Of a stretch of DNA of 64,000 nucleotides, positions 48,640-62,930 are shown one piece after another. Every line of letters begins with the position of its first letter. Positions within the stretch are counted from its first letter, which is position 1. The notes beneath the pieces were generated by a model, which worked only from the letters and a program-made list of their open reading frames with translations, was not told where the DNA came from and made no database searches. The DNA comes from Phorcus lineatus (lineage: Eukaryota; Mollusca; Gastropoda; Trochida; Trochidae). A program made the translations under genes and the position numbers. The stretch spans positions 5,350,382-5,414,381 of the forward strand of contig OV121088.1 of NCBI GenBank assembly GCA_921293015.1, in the 5' to 3' direction.

Positions 48640-49110
48640 ATTCGACTGAAGGTCTGGAAAGGAGATCATGGCTGTGGGTGGGGACGTTTGGAAGTAGGGG
48701 GAGGCATTTGATGGGTGACAAAAAATTCAAGTATTTGGGGATGGAGATCCGTACTATGGGTCGGAGTTTTAGCGAGGTGCTGGTAAAGGACAGGACGCTT
48801 CATGTGTTTTTGGTATGAATCCGTTCTCAGGGTGGGGACATCTAGAACTGTCATGGGATCAGTAGCTTGGATTGGAATTTATAGAAGTTGAGGGAGGCAT
48901 GAGCTGGGTCGAAAATCAATGGTCTTTGGGTGGTGATCCGTTCTCTGGGTATGGATGTTGTAGAGGGAAATATGAAATTGGTCTAGAAGGATGTGAGCAA
49001 GATAATATAAAAGGGTTGATGAAGAAAAAAGTACATTCTCAGGGTTGCATTTGGGTTGGTGTTCCGCAGTGGAGTATGATAGAACACGGATAGATTGGAT
49101 TGAGGAGGGA
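48640..49110 (+). repeat. Degenerate purine-rich tandem repeat
   Basis: The + strand is rich in G and A. A unit like GATCCGTTCTCTGGGTATGG recurs in diverged form at about 48745 (GATCCGTACTATGGGT), 48818 (GAATCCGTTCTCAGGGT), 48934 (GATCCGTTCTCTGGGT), 49033 (ATTCTCAGGGT) and 49061 (GTTCCGCAGTGG), often preceded by TTTGGG. Spacing is irregular, so the repeat is old. Frames at 48546-48818 and 48872-49093 follow from the strand bias. Confidence 0.45.
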
Positions 49111-50005
49111 AGAAAACACCTTTAAGGATTATTCAGAGAGGAACCTGTTTGCTCCGGATTGGTATACCCAGAAGAGGAACATTAAAGAATCAAACATGGA
49201 TTGAAGGGTATCTATAGAGACACGATGTCATGATCTCAGGAGACTGGACATTTAAGAGGATGCTCGTCTAATTTTTTATTTAGCTAAAACAATCTGTTAT
49301 GGTAAAGATCATCAAAAGCAGGGATGAATATCGTTTGATATTTTTCAGATTCTCAACCTCCGCAAGGCGTGTGGGGGATCACACGTGTTTTTGATGGGAA
49401 GGGATTGTAAATGGGGGTAGAGTTCAATAAAAATACTTTTGAAAATTAATTGTTAAATTCAATATGGATCGTTCTTTATTGAAGTCAAATTATAAGTTTC
49501 ATACATTGTACTCTTTTTAAATCCAAAACCCAAAAATTCTGTTACGTTTATTCAAATTACGATCAATGTAGTAAATTAACAGGTCGACGTTCTGTCATCT
49601 TATATTGAGAATCATTATCATGTGTATCGTTTAAGAACGAGTAAAAGGTTCGCTGTATAAGATATCTTGGATCTTGGATCTGATAACGTCGACTCTCAAT
49701 TAGTGTTTCTAATTTATTTCACATAAAAAATATAAAGATATATAGCGAAATCTGAATATACACTCAATCCATGCTTGCTAGTCAGAGTTTATCATGTCAT
49801 CCTCGGTTACCCAGGGCTGAATGTTTCAATGCACTTCACTGGGTGTTTTCATTAGGAAAAAATTCTAAAACAGTACTTTTCAGCGCATGCTCAAGAACTT
49901 GAATTAGAAATTTAAAGGAAATCTTCCCTCTTGATTAGAGGTTAACACGAAACTCTGAGGTAAGAACTGGAACATCCTGCTACATCAGCGTAATGGAATC
50001 CGCTG
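49111..50005. other. Intergenic sequence
   Basis: The purine bias fades by about 49280; the rest is AT-rich to mixed. No gene is recognised. Confidence 0.4.
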
Positions 50006-50276
50006 ATCGAGCTCCTTCCATATACCCTGATCCCAAATCCCTCGTAGGGCTTGCGCGGCTTGATGTTCATGGCTGTGCTCACCTGTCATTGTTTCAGCCA
50101 ATGAAATGTCGTTATCAAAGGCGCTTGAAGCTACTTTCTTAAACCCAACATCCAACATTTTCCATCCGGGTTGTGCCGCTGTTGCTGGATGCGAGTCGTC
50201 TCATTGGCTGGTTAGATAGCTAGCGATACGAGGCTTTTGGCCTAAAGGATATCAGGGTATATGGAAGGAGTTCGAT
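50006..50276. mobile_element. Nonautonomous DNA element with 26-bp terminal inverted repeats
   Basis: The arm at 50006-50031 (ATCGAGCTCC, TTCCATATACCCTGAT) and the arm at 50251-50276 (ATCAGGGTATATGGAA, GGAGTTCGAT) are inverted copies with one mismatch over 26 bases. Inside, CAGCCAATGA (about 50097) and TCATTGGCTG (about 50199) form a second inverted pair, so the whole 271-bp element can fold back. It has no open frame. It resembles a MITE or foldback element; no target duplication was identified. Sequence beyond the arms shows further weak symmetry, so the true ends may be slightly outside. Confidence 0.7.
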
Positions 50277-50896
50277 GGAACTGGGATGCCGAGCCAATTT
50301 TCCTGAGTATGTTTTAGCACCTCTTTTGAGATGGCTGAGTTGGGCTACGTTAATATATTAACCCTCAATCCAACTTTCATAATATTTAGAATAATACAAT
50401 TAATTTATTATCTCCTCTCATTGACGGATGTATGAAAACTGATCAACTCAATAGCCTACCTGACAATACTGAATAAAAATCTTGCTTTTTACTGAATGTT
50501 TATGGGTTTTCATATTATGAAAGACTTAAGATATTTATAGTATTGACAAATTGAAAGCATGATTAAATAACGAGTGTATATCTTAAATGTGTAAATGCTG
50601 ATATACACAATAGGTATCAGTAATTAGTATTGGAAAGCACAGCTATAAATTGTTTAGTCATAAAACAATAAGCAAAATATATTTAAAGAACACAACGAAA
50701 TATATTGAAAGAAAGACATAAGAAAGATGTCACCTAAGGCAATTGACTTTTTCCAAAATGTGCCTCTGGTCATCCCGCGGTACAATTGGGTACCTGGTGG
50801 AGGTTGTGAAGACGTCTACCTTCAAGCGCTGTAATTGACGACTTTGGTTATATCAGGATAACAATACAAGTAATGTCTTGAACATGCATTCCTTGT

Positions 50897-50898
<2 letters not shown>
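50277..50898. other. AT-rich intergenic sequence
   Basis: Nothing recognisable. Confidence 0.45.
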
Positions 50899-50965
<67 letters not shown>

Positions 50966-51042
50966 TATCGTTTCCTCCCTGATGAGTCAATATTATTGAC
51001 AAAATACAAGTATCGGATTAAAATATATATATATATATATAT
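50899..51042. repeat. AT/AC microsatellite pair
   Basis: An AT run at 50899-50957, interrupted by one C, ends in ACACACAC to 50966. A second AT run lies at 51023-51042. About 55 bases of unique sequence separate them. Confidence 0.92.
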
Positions 51043-54000
51043 GTAATTCGTATACACTCTTAGTATTATCATGAAGTTATATATTTACCTTATTAACCAA
51101 AGTCTATATCAGATTAATAGATATGAGTCTCTCGAGAACTGAATGTGTCTGAACATTAAAAATCTAATCAATTATAAAGGCGTTTAATCATTTTGTAGTT
51201 ATATTGATATGACAAAGTTTGCATAATTAAATGAGAACTGAATCCTTTATTACTGAAATTTTTTAGTTAACACAAAACAAAGAAAAGTGTATATGGAATT
51301 TCAAATATTAACTTATTTTACATACATTTAGTTATTTCACATTGTTATCTGAAATTACATTTATTTCTCTGCTTGTTTGATAAATAGTTTAAAAGTACAA
51401 ATATTTACCAAAGTTGACCGTGAAAAGTTATTCTGCTGGAGAATTCTAGAAATCTTTTATGGAAAGAAAAACACTTGAGAACCTTAGACGTATCTGACAG
51501 AACTCCGCCTATGGACTAAGCGTGACGTTAAGTTATTTCTTTTCATCTCTCGCTATATAAAATCTATTCCCAATAAAATTACCAAGCGGAACATAGCAAA
51601 CAGTACAATGAACTTCAAAATGTCACAAACATAATTTACACAACAAGTAAATTCTTTAGCGGAGTTTTCTATTGACAGCTTAAGGTCAAATTGCTGTACC
51701 GAACAGTACAAAAGTGAAAGTTAGAGAATTGAGCGCTTATGTATTCAGCTAAACATATTTATTGAACATTGTCAATCCAAGCGAACGATCATATAGGCTT
51801 AGCTGAAATACGTATTGAGTTTAAATTAGCTTACGGATTTAATTCCGACCTCACACCTGCGTGATGTCAACTTTTTGATTTACCCTTTTTTTTGGGTCGG
51901 CCATTCCTGTGTTTACCAGAAGCTTTGCCTGCCTTCGCGGTTAATCCAAAAAGAAGGAACATTGCTTGTAAACGGATTATGATCGCTAAGGACGTGATGA
52001 AAGTCCCCTAATATAAAATTTACTGAGCATAAATATCGGTTATTGTTATTCTAAACTTTATTTGAATCGAGTTTATTTCAACAACAGTGCGTTAACATTT
52101 GGTACGGATGAAAATTATTTGATAAACGGCTCTCGTTAGATTTGATGTACTATGATCGCACTGAACCATCTCTGGGTTTTAAAGCTCGAGATTTCCTGAT
52201 TTAATACCGGGCTGTAGGAAATGCAGGTGTACCCTTACAAAGCGTCTCAAGATTATGTTCTTTTCATGACGTATACAAGAAAAGTGGTGTTTGAACTTTT
52301 ATTTGAATTTTGAATAGGAGTCATAAACATTAAGTTATTTGTCAAACGGATTACTTAAACGTTTTTTAAAAACTTTTCTCATGTAATAAACATACTTGTA
52401 TGAAACAATAGTCATCAATGTTGAACCTAAAATGTTTGAGATTAGCTTTAATTCCATTATATGTTGATATTGCCATTAATAAATGCTCTTTATTTCCTGC
52501 ACAATATTTAATCTATTGAGTTGATTTCAATTTTATGAAACAAGCAAATGATAAAGTAAGTTTCCTTTTTGCAATGAATGAAGATGTTTAATTATTAAAA
52601 TCGGTTGTCAATTAAATGACTAATTTGAAAATACATTATTTTTTGTTTAAAACATATTTTTCTACACATATTAGAATCATATCAACAAAACCAATTACAT
52701 TTTAATATATCTTTGTAAAACATCAGAAAAATATTTTGGTTTGCAAAATCAAATAAATAATTCAAGAGATTTGATGAAGAAGAAGTTGTTTAAATGGAAT
52801 GATAAAAATATTAATAACATTTCAACTACTATAGAACCCAAGGTTTTAATTGTGTTCCCCGCATTTCTGATTGTAGGCGTACAATAATATTTTAAAATGT
52901 CATTATATTTAACATGTTTATAAGATGTTATGTTGTGATGTTGCTTGTGATATATCGACCATTCATTATAGTTTCAATGAATTATAAATATTCATATTAT
53001 CAAAATATACTATCAATGCTATAAATTCAAACGTATTTATACCAATATTTTCTTTCACTATAAGTATGTTCTTGTTATATAAACATGAAATTGTACAGTT
53101 AAACACATCAGTCTTTATACCTAGGCCTTTAAAAGGCTTGCAAGGGCGGCCTATATTTTAATCAAAAGTGTCTCGTTGTTCAACGAAATCAATATGGAAG
53201 ATATAAGCATGTTTAGACAATCTTTTAATCTAAGTGTCAACACTTGAAATCACGCTGTGAGTGTTGTATGACACGTAATCAATAGTGCTTGAATATGTGT
53301 CAATGTTGTCGATACACGTGTCACGGTATAGCCCCTTACAAAACAGAGGAATTTATATAATATGCAAGTTATTCTTTCGAAGGTTTGTGCTGGCGTTGAA
53401 TACGTCCTTGGTTATTGCCTGTCCGGATTATCGCGTTAAGGACATCGATTTTGTCATTTTAATATAATCCCTAAAGCTTTGGTTATCAGCGATAGTGTTT
53501 AGTATTTAATCCTTTTGTGTATTGTATATACTTTATCTAATATACCACGCTTTTAACAAAGGATTTAAAAAGGTTGCTATTTATATTCAAGTTTGTAATA
53601 TTTATTGAGGGTGTTATGTAGTGAAGTCCTATTAAGTCGTTTGATAAATATTGTCATTTTAATGTGTTATGAGATTATATGAAAGGAACTTTCATGTTGT
53701 TTGAAGATATGACTTCCGGTGTGGCAACAGGGGGAGAAATTCGAATGAGTTTATCAGACTGTAAAATGATAGGTTAAAATATTTTGTAATGTTATTTGTT
53801 TGAAAATTTCAATATGAATAATTCATATTACATATAAAAACTTACAATAATCAATTATACCTATGACTCGTAGAAAAGAAATAGTACTTATGATCTTTAT
53901 TCATTGATTATGTTAGATGTTTATTTAGATTTTGCTTTTAATTCATTTGTGAATAACAAAAAGACACATTACGTTAAATGAATAGAATAATGAATGTTTA

Positions 54001-57000
54001 CTAAAGTTCTGAAATGCACAATACATGAAACATGAGATTCAACTGTCTATGCACAAATCTTTTATTTACGCTTTCTTCAACTTAGTATTTGCATATGGTT
54101 CTGAAAATATACGTTTTCAATTGCTAAATGAATTTTCAATTTATGTTTATGGCTCAGTAAAATATGAATAAAAAAAATTCTAAACTAAAATGAAGTTGAA
54201 GTGCTGAGACATAAATGATCATTCCTTGTGCACTAACAAATTGTATTTTCTATTTGAAAACCAATTTGAAAATATGCCTTGAAAACGATGATCGTCTATA
54301 CTGAATCTTTTAGTTGAACATAAGAGGTCGATATCATGCTTATTTCGAAATTGCCAAAACAAGCAATCTCAAAGTAGAATTTCAGGCAGATTTTATAACG
54401 CTTCAATTGGTTCATCGACTGATTTGGTTTGCACTTCGTAATAAGGGAGATAACTCGAATTCAACGTAAAAATATTTCGAATAAAGCTAAAAGCGTATAA
54501 GCTGTGATATTGTACTTGAATATGTAGGTCTACCTTGAAACAGGAAAGTCTATCATCTTGTCAAATCGTCAAATCGACTTAGAAGAAATTTGTCCAGTGC
54601 CGAAAGATGCCTATGCCGCAATAAATAGGGAATTGTGAACGGTTGCAATACTGGGATAGCGTCATCACTGCCAGACATAAAAGCAAGGTTTCAGAACATG
54701 CGAAGTTACGCCGAAAAAATAATCGAAAAGATGAAGTCATCACTCGTTTAAGACTTGACATGTGACTGAAAATCTTACAGGACTTTGTTTGTCAAAGATG
54801 GGTCTCTTTCAAGTGTCCATTGCTTTACCAATTGTACTGAAACTGCCTGACGTGAAATTTCAGAGGTTGGTAAATCGAAAACAAACTTTTTTTTATCACT
54901 GAGGTCTTTCCTTGAAGAAAACCTGTTGTTGGGAGAAGTTTAAAGAACATTTTTGTGATTTGAAAAAAACATTTTTGTTGATTTTTAATTATAACATGTT
55001 TTCCCTCTTAATTGTTTGTTTTATTTTATCACAAACATATTGATATTTTTTTATTTCCCTTTAATTAGGGTCTTGAGGGATGCATTTAAAGTGTCTGAAC
55101 CACGCAATTCAGTCACTCAAACGCCTCGAGTAAAGTATATTTCACCAAAATTTTCATGATATAATGCTTAAACATCGATTTAAGAAATGGCCAAAATTTA
55201 TGATGCAAAGTCAAAACATTTAATTGCAAGTATAGAATTAACTGTTAGCCTGTTAACGGTTTCATTTCCAATTACCTTATTATCACTTTACAGTGTTTCT
55301 TACGTTTTTATAAAGTGTTGAAGAATCAAAATGCTATTTTATAGTTTAGCAGCCTCTTACGTACTATTTGTACAATGTTAAAACAAAGAGAAATTGGTGG
55401 AGATGACTTAAGAAGTATACGTGGTAGTCACTCATATTATTTACAGTACGCATTCTAAAATTCAGATCATAAGCAGGCCCATAAGCAGCAAATCTAGTGC
55501 AAATACATATAGAACAAATTAAACGCTGAATAATTTTTTTATTTTGAATGAATGCGAAAAAAATAAATTCGTTAGTTCTAAAAATTATTTCCAATGAAAG
55601 ATGTTGTTAATTTGATGATCATCAATGGCCCATCATAATGTCAGATTGCCACTGAAAAGAAAAATCTGGATCGGAAACTTTTAAGCCCTCTCAAAGTTTA
55701 TGACAAATGTATAATCTTCAGAGGGTGAAACATTTCATCACTCAACCCGATCAACCGTATCCGTAGAGGAAATAGCCAAGTGTCAAGCAAAAGTCAGGAG
55801 CGGACTTTTCATCCTTTAAGTAGGGAAATTGGTCCGCATAGCTTAACTGACCTATGTTCGTTTTAAATCAGCTTCTTTTTATTATAAACATTGTCGTGTA
55901 TTTGCAAACAATTATTTTCGTTTTGTGTGATCACTTTACTTATCTAAATATATTGTCTACTGCTCTTTGTTGTCGAATCGTAAAAAGACAAAGAAATATT
56001 TATCTGATCAAAATGTACATATCTCCACAGAACAGATATAAGTATCTGTTGGTATTTAAAAAGAATTGAATCTCGCTAGCTGTCACTGTGTAATGACGAT
56101 TATAACTGACACTACTCGAAGCGTCGTAAAATATACTTGAGTACTTCAAATTCTTGATACTTGGTATTCGACATTAAAAACTGTAAAACGGGCACTCAAT
56201 ACGGGCAAACCAAAATGACTTCCCCACGGTAATGAATGTCTGCACTATCTACAAGTACATATTTAATTACGAGCTTTGTAATTATTATAAATCAAATTAA
56301 ATTTTGTTATAGCTTCTTGAAAATAACTATACCGCCAAACTACATTACTATGTTAAAGGAACATCAAAACATAATAAAATGGCCTTGTTTTTTCAATTTT
56401 CATAATTAAGCATATAATTCACAATATGATTTATACAAAAATAGCAATATTACGATGGTCTTTAGGTTTAAAACATATGCTATAATCTATAATATCATGT
56501 AAATGAAACAGGTTCATCATTGGATTCTTCATCTGCTTATTAAAAAGACGTGACAATATAAACGACATTTATTCCTCCCGGAAGTGTGCGAAAGTGAACC
56601 TTAAGATTTATTCTTCGTTCAGCATAATATGCTAATGCTAGAAAAGAATAATCGCAATTCAAAAAAAAAATGTTGGATTTCCCCGCCTTCAACCAACAGT
56701 AAAATATCCCCGCATTGTTCATACAAATATACTATTGCTCAAAACAAAATATATACCTCTAAATATTGCATAAAAATTCAAAAACATGAAAATGAAGTAA
56801 CAAACCATAAAAAATCATGTTAAACAAGTAAAAAACATCTTTTCTTCAAACAAAGGTTGAACCAGTTTACGTATCACGTAGCGTTAACGCAAAATACGAA
56901 TACGTGCAATTTGACTGTATAAATAAGCTAACAAGACACCTCAGCAACACAGTAGTAAAAAGAACATAACAAATATACAATGTATGATTTCAATTGAGAG

Positions 57001-57029
57001 AAAGACAGCTGTCAAAACTGCCCAACAGG
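51043..57029. other. Long AT-rich stretch without genes
   Basis: About 6 kb of AT-rich DNA with only short chance frames. Two small mixed patches stand out: 51840-52010 (TCACACCTGCGTGATGTCA, TTCGCGGTTAATCC) and 53110-53470 (CTAGGCCTTTAAAAGGC, GGATTATCGCGTTAAGG). No RNA gene or recognised repeat was found. Confidence 0.5.
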
Positions 57030-57840
57030 AAAACTAACAACGCCGTTATTGCCAAAACCTTCGACTACAAACGGGCAACTTTCTTCTGACTGTTGCAACG
57101 ACTCAGATATACAGGCATTACAGCAGATATGTAAAGGTTTGGCCACGACCTTGTGATTACGTTCGCTAATGATCGCAATATCCGGTCAATCCATCCCGAG
57201 AAACGTTTTATGACGGCGACGTCAACAGCAACCACAACACAAGGACATCTTCTAAGGCTACATACAGTGTACCGGCAAATACGACATTACGAGATTCGAC
57301 CACATTGACACTATCGCAAAGTGTATCTAAATATTTAAAACTGCGACGTCACTTGGCATGGCAAGGAGAGTCAAACGTTGCCAGAGGGATGATTAGCAAA
57401 GCTTTATGTTCACGGTTCAGGGAAGGTGTTTTCTATACTGAAATGACGGTCGAACCTGTGTTTACAGACGCGTCAGTGATTTGTAGTCAGCATATCTTTT
57501 CCGTTAGATATAGTAGAGGGGAAGGACCCTTTGCGATCTCATTACGAAACCTGTTGTGACCTGAATGCGCAAACATGCAGGGATGAATTTCACTAACTCT
57601 TGTTTTCCCTTTGATCCAACAACGACCATTGTCTATCACGGCCAGGTCCTATCTCATCTGGATAAACGCCTATGTACATAACGATAAAGTTGTTGTTTTG
57701 CCGTGGCCAGCATGTTCTCTAGACATTAATCCTATTGAACACCTATGGGACTATGTCTACCGACAGATCTGAAGATTACTCTGGCCACCTGTCACCATTT
57801 AACAACTGGAACAATGTCTGCTACAATAATAGCAACTGGT
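57030..57840 (+). pseudogene. Tc1-like transposase relic
   Basis: Decayed transposase of the Tc1 group on the + strand, broken by stops and at least one frame change. In order: an HTH-like NAVIAKTFDYKRAT and LLQRLRYTG region (about 57039-57120); DRNIRSIHPEKRFMTATST (57171 onward), matching the DR.I...H...RFMTAT-type linker of Tc1-like proteins; an EGVFYTEM segment where the family has VLFTDES, so the first catalytic Asp appears lost; RYSRGEGPF matching Y.RRGERF; and LPWPACSLDINPIEHLWD (about 57698-57751), the hallmark C-terminal motif with its catalytic Glu retained. The second Asp region is unrecognisable. The terminal repeats were not found. The 84-codon frame at 57305-57559 is part of this relic. 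Confidence 0.85.
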
Positions 57841-59417
<1,577 letters not shown>

Positions 59418-62400
59418 TTTAACTTCAATCAATAAATTGAAATTCAGTGTAATAACGATTAGGGAGGCAATGAAGCAGTCTAGTACATAGCATTACACAG
59501 TACACACACAATAAGCTGGAAGGATACACGTATGGCAGGAACATATCACGATAACAAACGGATACGCCCCCTGTCTAATACCAGTATACGTTCACACTAT
59601 AGGTTAGGTTTCCTTCTGACAAACACATTCTGCTAAAGTCAGTTGTGTCGAAACTTGGTGTGACTTTTACTTCGTAAACGATTGGTCTTGAGTTTTCTAA
59701 TTATGTATGTGTGTAGGAAGAACGTGATATGCCTTGCCCTCATTCACACAGTCCTTTTATATCGCTTATGTCTTGATTTACCTATAGTGGACAAAAGACA
59801 CATTGAAAAGAACGGAGTTGATTTCGTATATTTGGCCACAAGATCAATAGTACAGGGGTCATAAGGTTTGTGATAATAAGATATACATAACAGCGCTTAG
59901 AGCTTTCCAAGTTTCCTAAATCAAACAATTAGCTTCACTTTTATTTATGATTAGAAGAAATAATTTAAACCTCGTCTTCCATTAAAGAGCCTGACCTGTC
60001 GGCATCCGGTTCGCCATCTTGTTTTAAGTCATATGCCGTGAAAAAAGGGGCGGTACTTTTACTAATTGTACAAAAATATTAAAACAAAATATATGCGTGG
60101 AAAACATATAACACGCTTACAAATGATTTGTGATAAGACTAACCAACGATGCATTGTAATGCCTTAGCTAGCCTTTTCATGCCAGTAGCGCCTAGTGAAT
60201 GGCTCACTTCTCAATTCTTGTTTTATGGTACCGAGTGTGTGCTCTCATTTACATAGCTGTCAGATCTAAATCGACCGAAGCGTTACCCTCAGTAACATGT
60301 TTGAATTGGGTCATATTATAATAATGTACTAATAACATACGTGTATAAAGTGTAATGTCACTTTGAATTTCTTTTCCATATAAATACACTGAAAAGACCT
60401 TTTAAATCAATAATCATTGCAAAGAATAACGCACAATCATTCAAAAGGACAAACAATGACAAGTAAAAAAATGTATCGACGGTAATAGTGGTAGCCTTTC
60501 TTCATGGTGATATGGCTCTGTTTATCTGAATTATGATTAAGAATTTTTAGAGTAATGGTAATGTTATCAATGGATATGTTTGAACATTACTCTGTTGTAT
60601 AAGCAACACAAGTACAGAGGTTTTTATCACTTCACAACAAGACGGAAGTCCCTTTAAACATCGTTGAGAGTGTAGTGCATAACTCCTTTCCCCATGTTGT
60701 ATCTCCGGATACCTTTGTATCTGTTCTATTTGTGCCATAGTAATATTACCGAACTTTTAAAAAAATACTTGGAAATTGATAATATTTACATATCATGTGA
60801 CAAGCATATACAAATATGTAACATGGCGTCGTTTAAAACAAAGAAGTAATTTTACAACCATAATGCAATGATAAAACAATACATCTGGACAGACAATTTA
60901 CAAATAAAAAAGATAAATTTTATAGGACACCTTTGGGCAATATTATAGGATCGTACGAGGATAGTTTACTTGAAGTTTTTTCGTTGTATGATTGTCATAG
61001 AAACAGTGCGCCCGTGTTTATAAGAGCTCTTATCTGTGTATATACATGTACTTAACCTAGACGAGGCCTTAAACCTGTCCTAAGAGATATACGTTTGCAC
61101 ATAAACCACTTAAACGGTGTTGTAAATACTATTTGAAAAATACACGTTTTCGATCTGCAAACTTAAATTTTCTAACAAACATGTGTTTTATATACAGACA
61201 GATAAATAAAGACATGAATGGACAAGAAAGAAAGACCGTTTATAAAACAAATCAAACGAGTAGTTCAGGGACACATGAAACGACCATGCAACTTTGTTTT
61301 TTCTATTCTCTTTGTGTAGATACGTATGTAGACGGACTTGCCCATAGAGTAAATACGCAGTGTCCTCTTTGTATAAGTACGCACTACCGGAATTATACTT
61401 ACCCGATACAAAGGTAATAAAACGCAAATAACTTCCGTCTGAAAACTAGGAAGTCTGTTAACCAGACCGTGACAGGCTACGTATATATATAGTACGTACT
61501 CTTGTATACGTCACTGTATGATGTGTATTTGCGAACAGTGAACGAACTACTAGCAACAATATAAACACTGACATAACTACGTCTGGAGTGATCGACGTGA
61601 TAACCGGTATAACAGTCGTCCATTGAATACCATGTATTGATTAAGGCCGTTTGGTACAACAAAGGGAGGTAATCAGTGTTGGGTAAGCGATTCACATCAA
61701 GAGGAGTGAATTCGGTTGATGTCAACATCTGTTCCCTTGAAGCCACATCTCACCAGTAAGTCGAAAATTGTTAGTGATATTTTGGTATATACGTCTCTCC
61801 AATTAATCGTTTAGTATTATATAATGGTGTGTCAACATCTTTTCGTTTCCTTCGGGATGTTGATAAAGTCATGAAAATACCGAGTATATTTCAAATGAAA
61901 CGAATTTAACTTACATCCTTATATACAGGTATGTATGGTATGTATAAAACAGCGAATTGTTATTGATATACAATACACCCTTACCTTTAAATCTTTATCC
62001 TCGAAACACGATACTTTTTAACAGCAAGTCTAGATTTGGGTCTGAGATTCGAACACCTAACGAATGGAATTTTGATAATGAGCAAATGAAAAACAATTTT
62101 CATCTTAGAACCTGGTTAAATATATATCTCGGCAGACTAAAAGAGATACACATTATTCAAACTGAATAATCACCGAACTAACTTATGCATTTTGAAACTA
62201 ATATTTGCCTTCTGAAACTTACCGATTGATTCTTTTAATCTCAATAACGTCTTATTCCCAGTGCTAACTCAAGTACTACGTCAAGGGGCGTGCAAATATT
62301 TCCGTAACGTAGTTACGAGTTTTAATTGATTAACGTTAACGATTTTCACAATGGTTCTGAAAAACACTTGTGTATATTTGTATACGAAAGAAACAAGCCT

Positions 62401-62930
62401 TATAATCTATTGATCAGTTTGATATCGCTCTCACGTGCCCCAAACCTTGCTTCAAGGCAAACTCTCTCTATAAGGCGATATTTGTAAGGTGTAAATCCCT
62501 CCTTTATAGCACACAAGGGCGTGTCTGCTATAACAATAAATCATCGCATTTCAAATGTTTAACCTCAGATGTTTATCATGTTATCACTAAAGACACCTTC
62601 AGTAGTGCAAGGAAGTGATATCTTGACCTGATAACTACTATCTTGTTACACTAGCCAATCTCATTTAATAGGAGTGTCGATCACAGACTTTGTGAAATGT
62701 GTCGTATGCCAAATATAAGAAAATTATTATCAGAATTTGAGGTCTCCTGTGTTATATTGAATTATTCGTCCTCTGATCATGGCCTCTGTGTCACCTTATA
62801 ATAAGATTGACTCTAGAAAGTTGACGTATTAAGTATTTGATAAGACCGTATCGTTCCGATTTCGAGTACAGAATACGACAAGCCCACTGCCACTACGACA
62901 AAACAACTATTTCACTTAAATTATTTTCAG
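59418..62930. other. Region upstream of the PGRP exons (5' exons not identified)
   Basis: At least one exon encoding the signal peptide must lie upstream of 62931, here or, less likely, farther left. No candidate with a start codon, hydrophobic leader and phase-1 donor was convincing. The sequence is AT-rich to mixed. Frames at 60547-60738, 61133-61417, 61477-61746 and 61957-62169 show no domain. A TATATATAG run lies near 61484. The end of the block (about 62870-62930) is the intron before the PGRP exon, with acceptor TTATTTTCAG. Confidence 0.45.

Noticed and set aside
48546..49093. Gly/Trp-rich frames of 90 and 73 codons
   Set aside because: They follow from the G-rich strand of a decayed tandem repeat; no motif or splice structure.
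56354..56400. Possible second element starting GTTAAAGGAACAT
   Set aside because: It resembles the 5205 element end, but no matching inverted end was found downstream.
59703..59870. Possible signal-peptide exon for PGRP (start at 59703, hydrophobic leader)
   Set aside because: No phase-1 GT donor fits before the in-frame stop, and the leader is only moderately hydrophobic.
62680..62810. Short DHRLCEMCR...SSSDHG-like reading, reminiscent of a LINE endonuclease end
   Set aside because: Only a few residues resemble the SDH motif; there is no upstream reverse transcriptase or endonuclease sequence.
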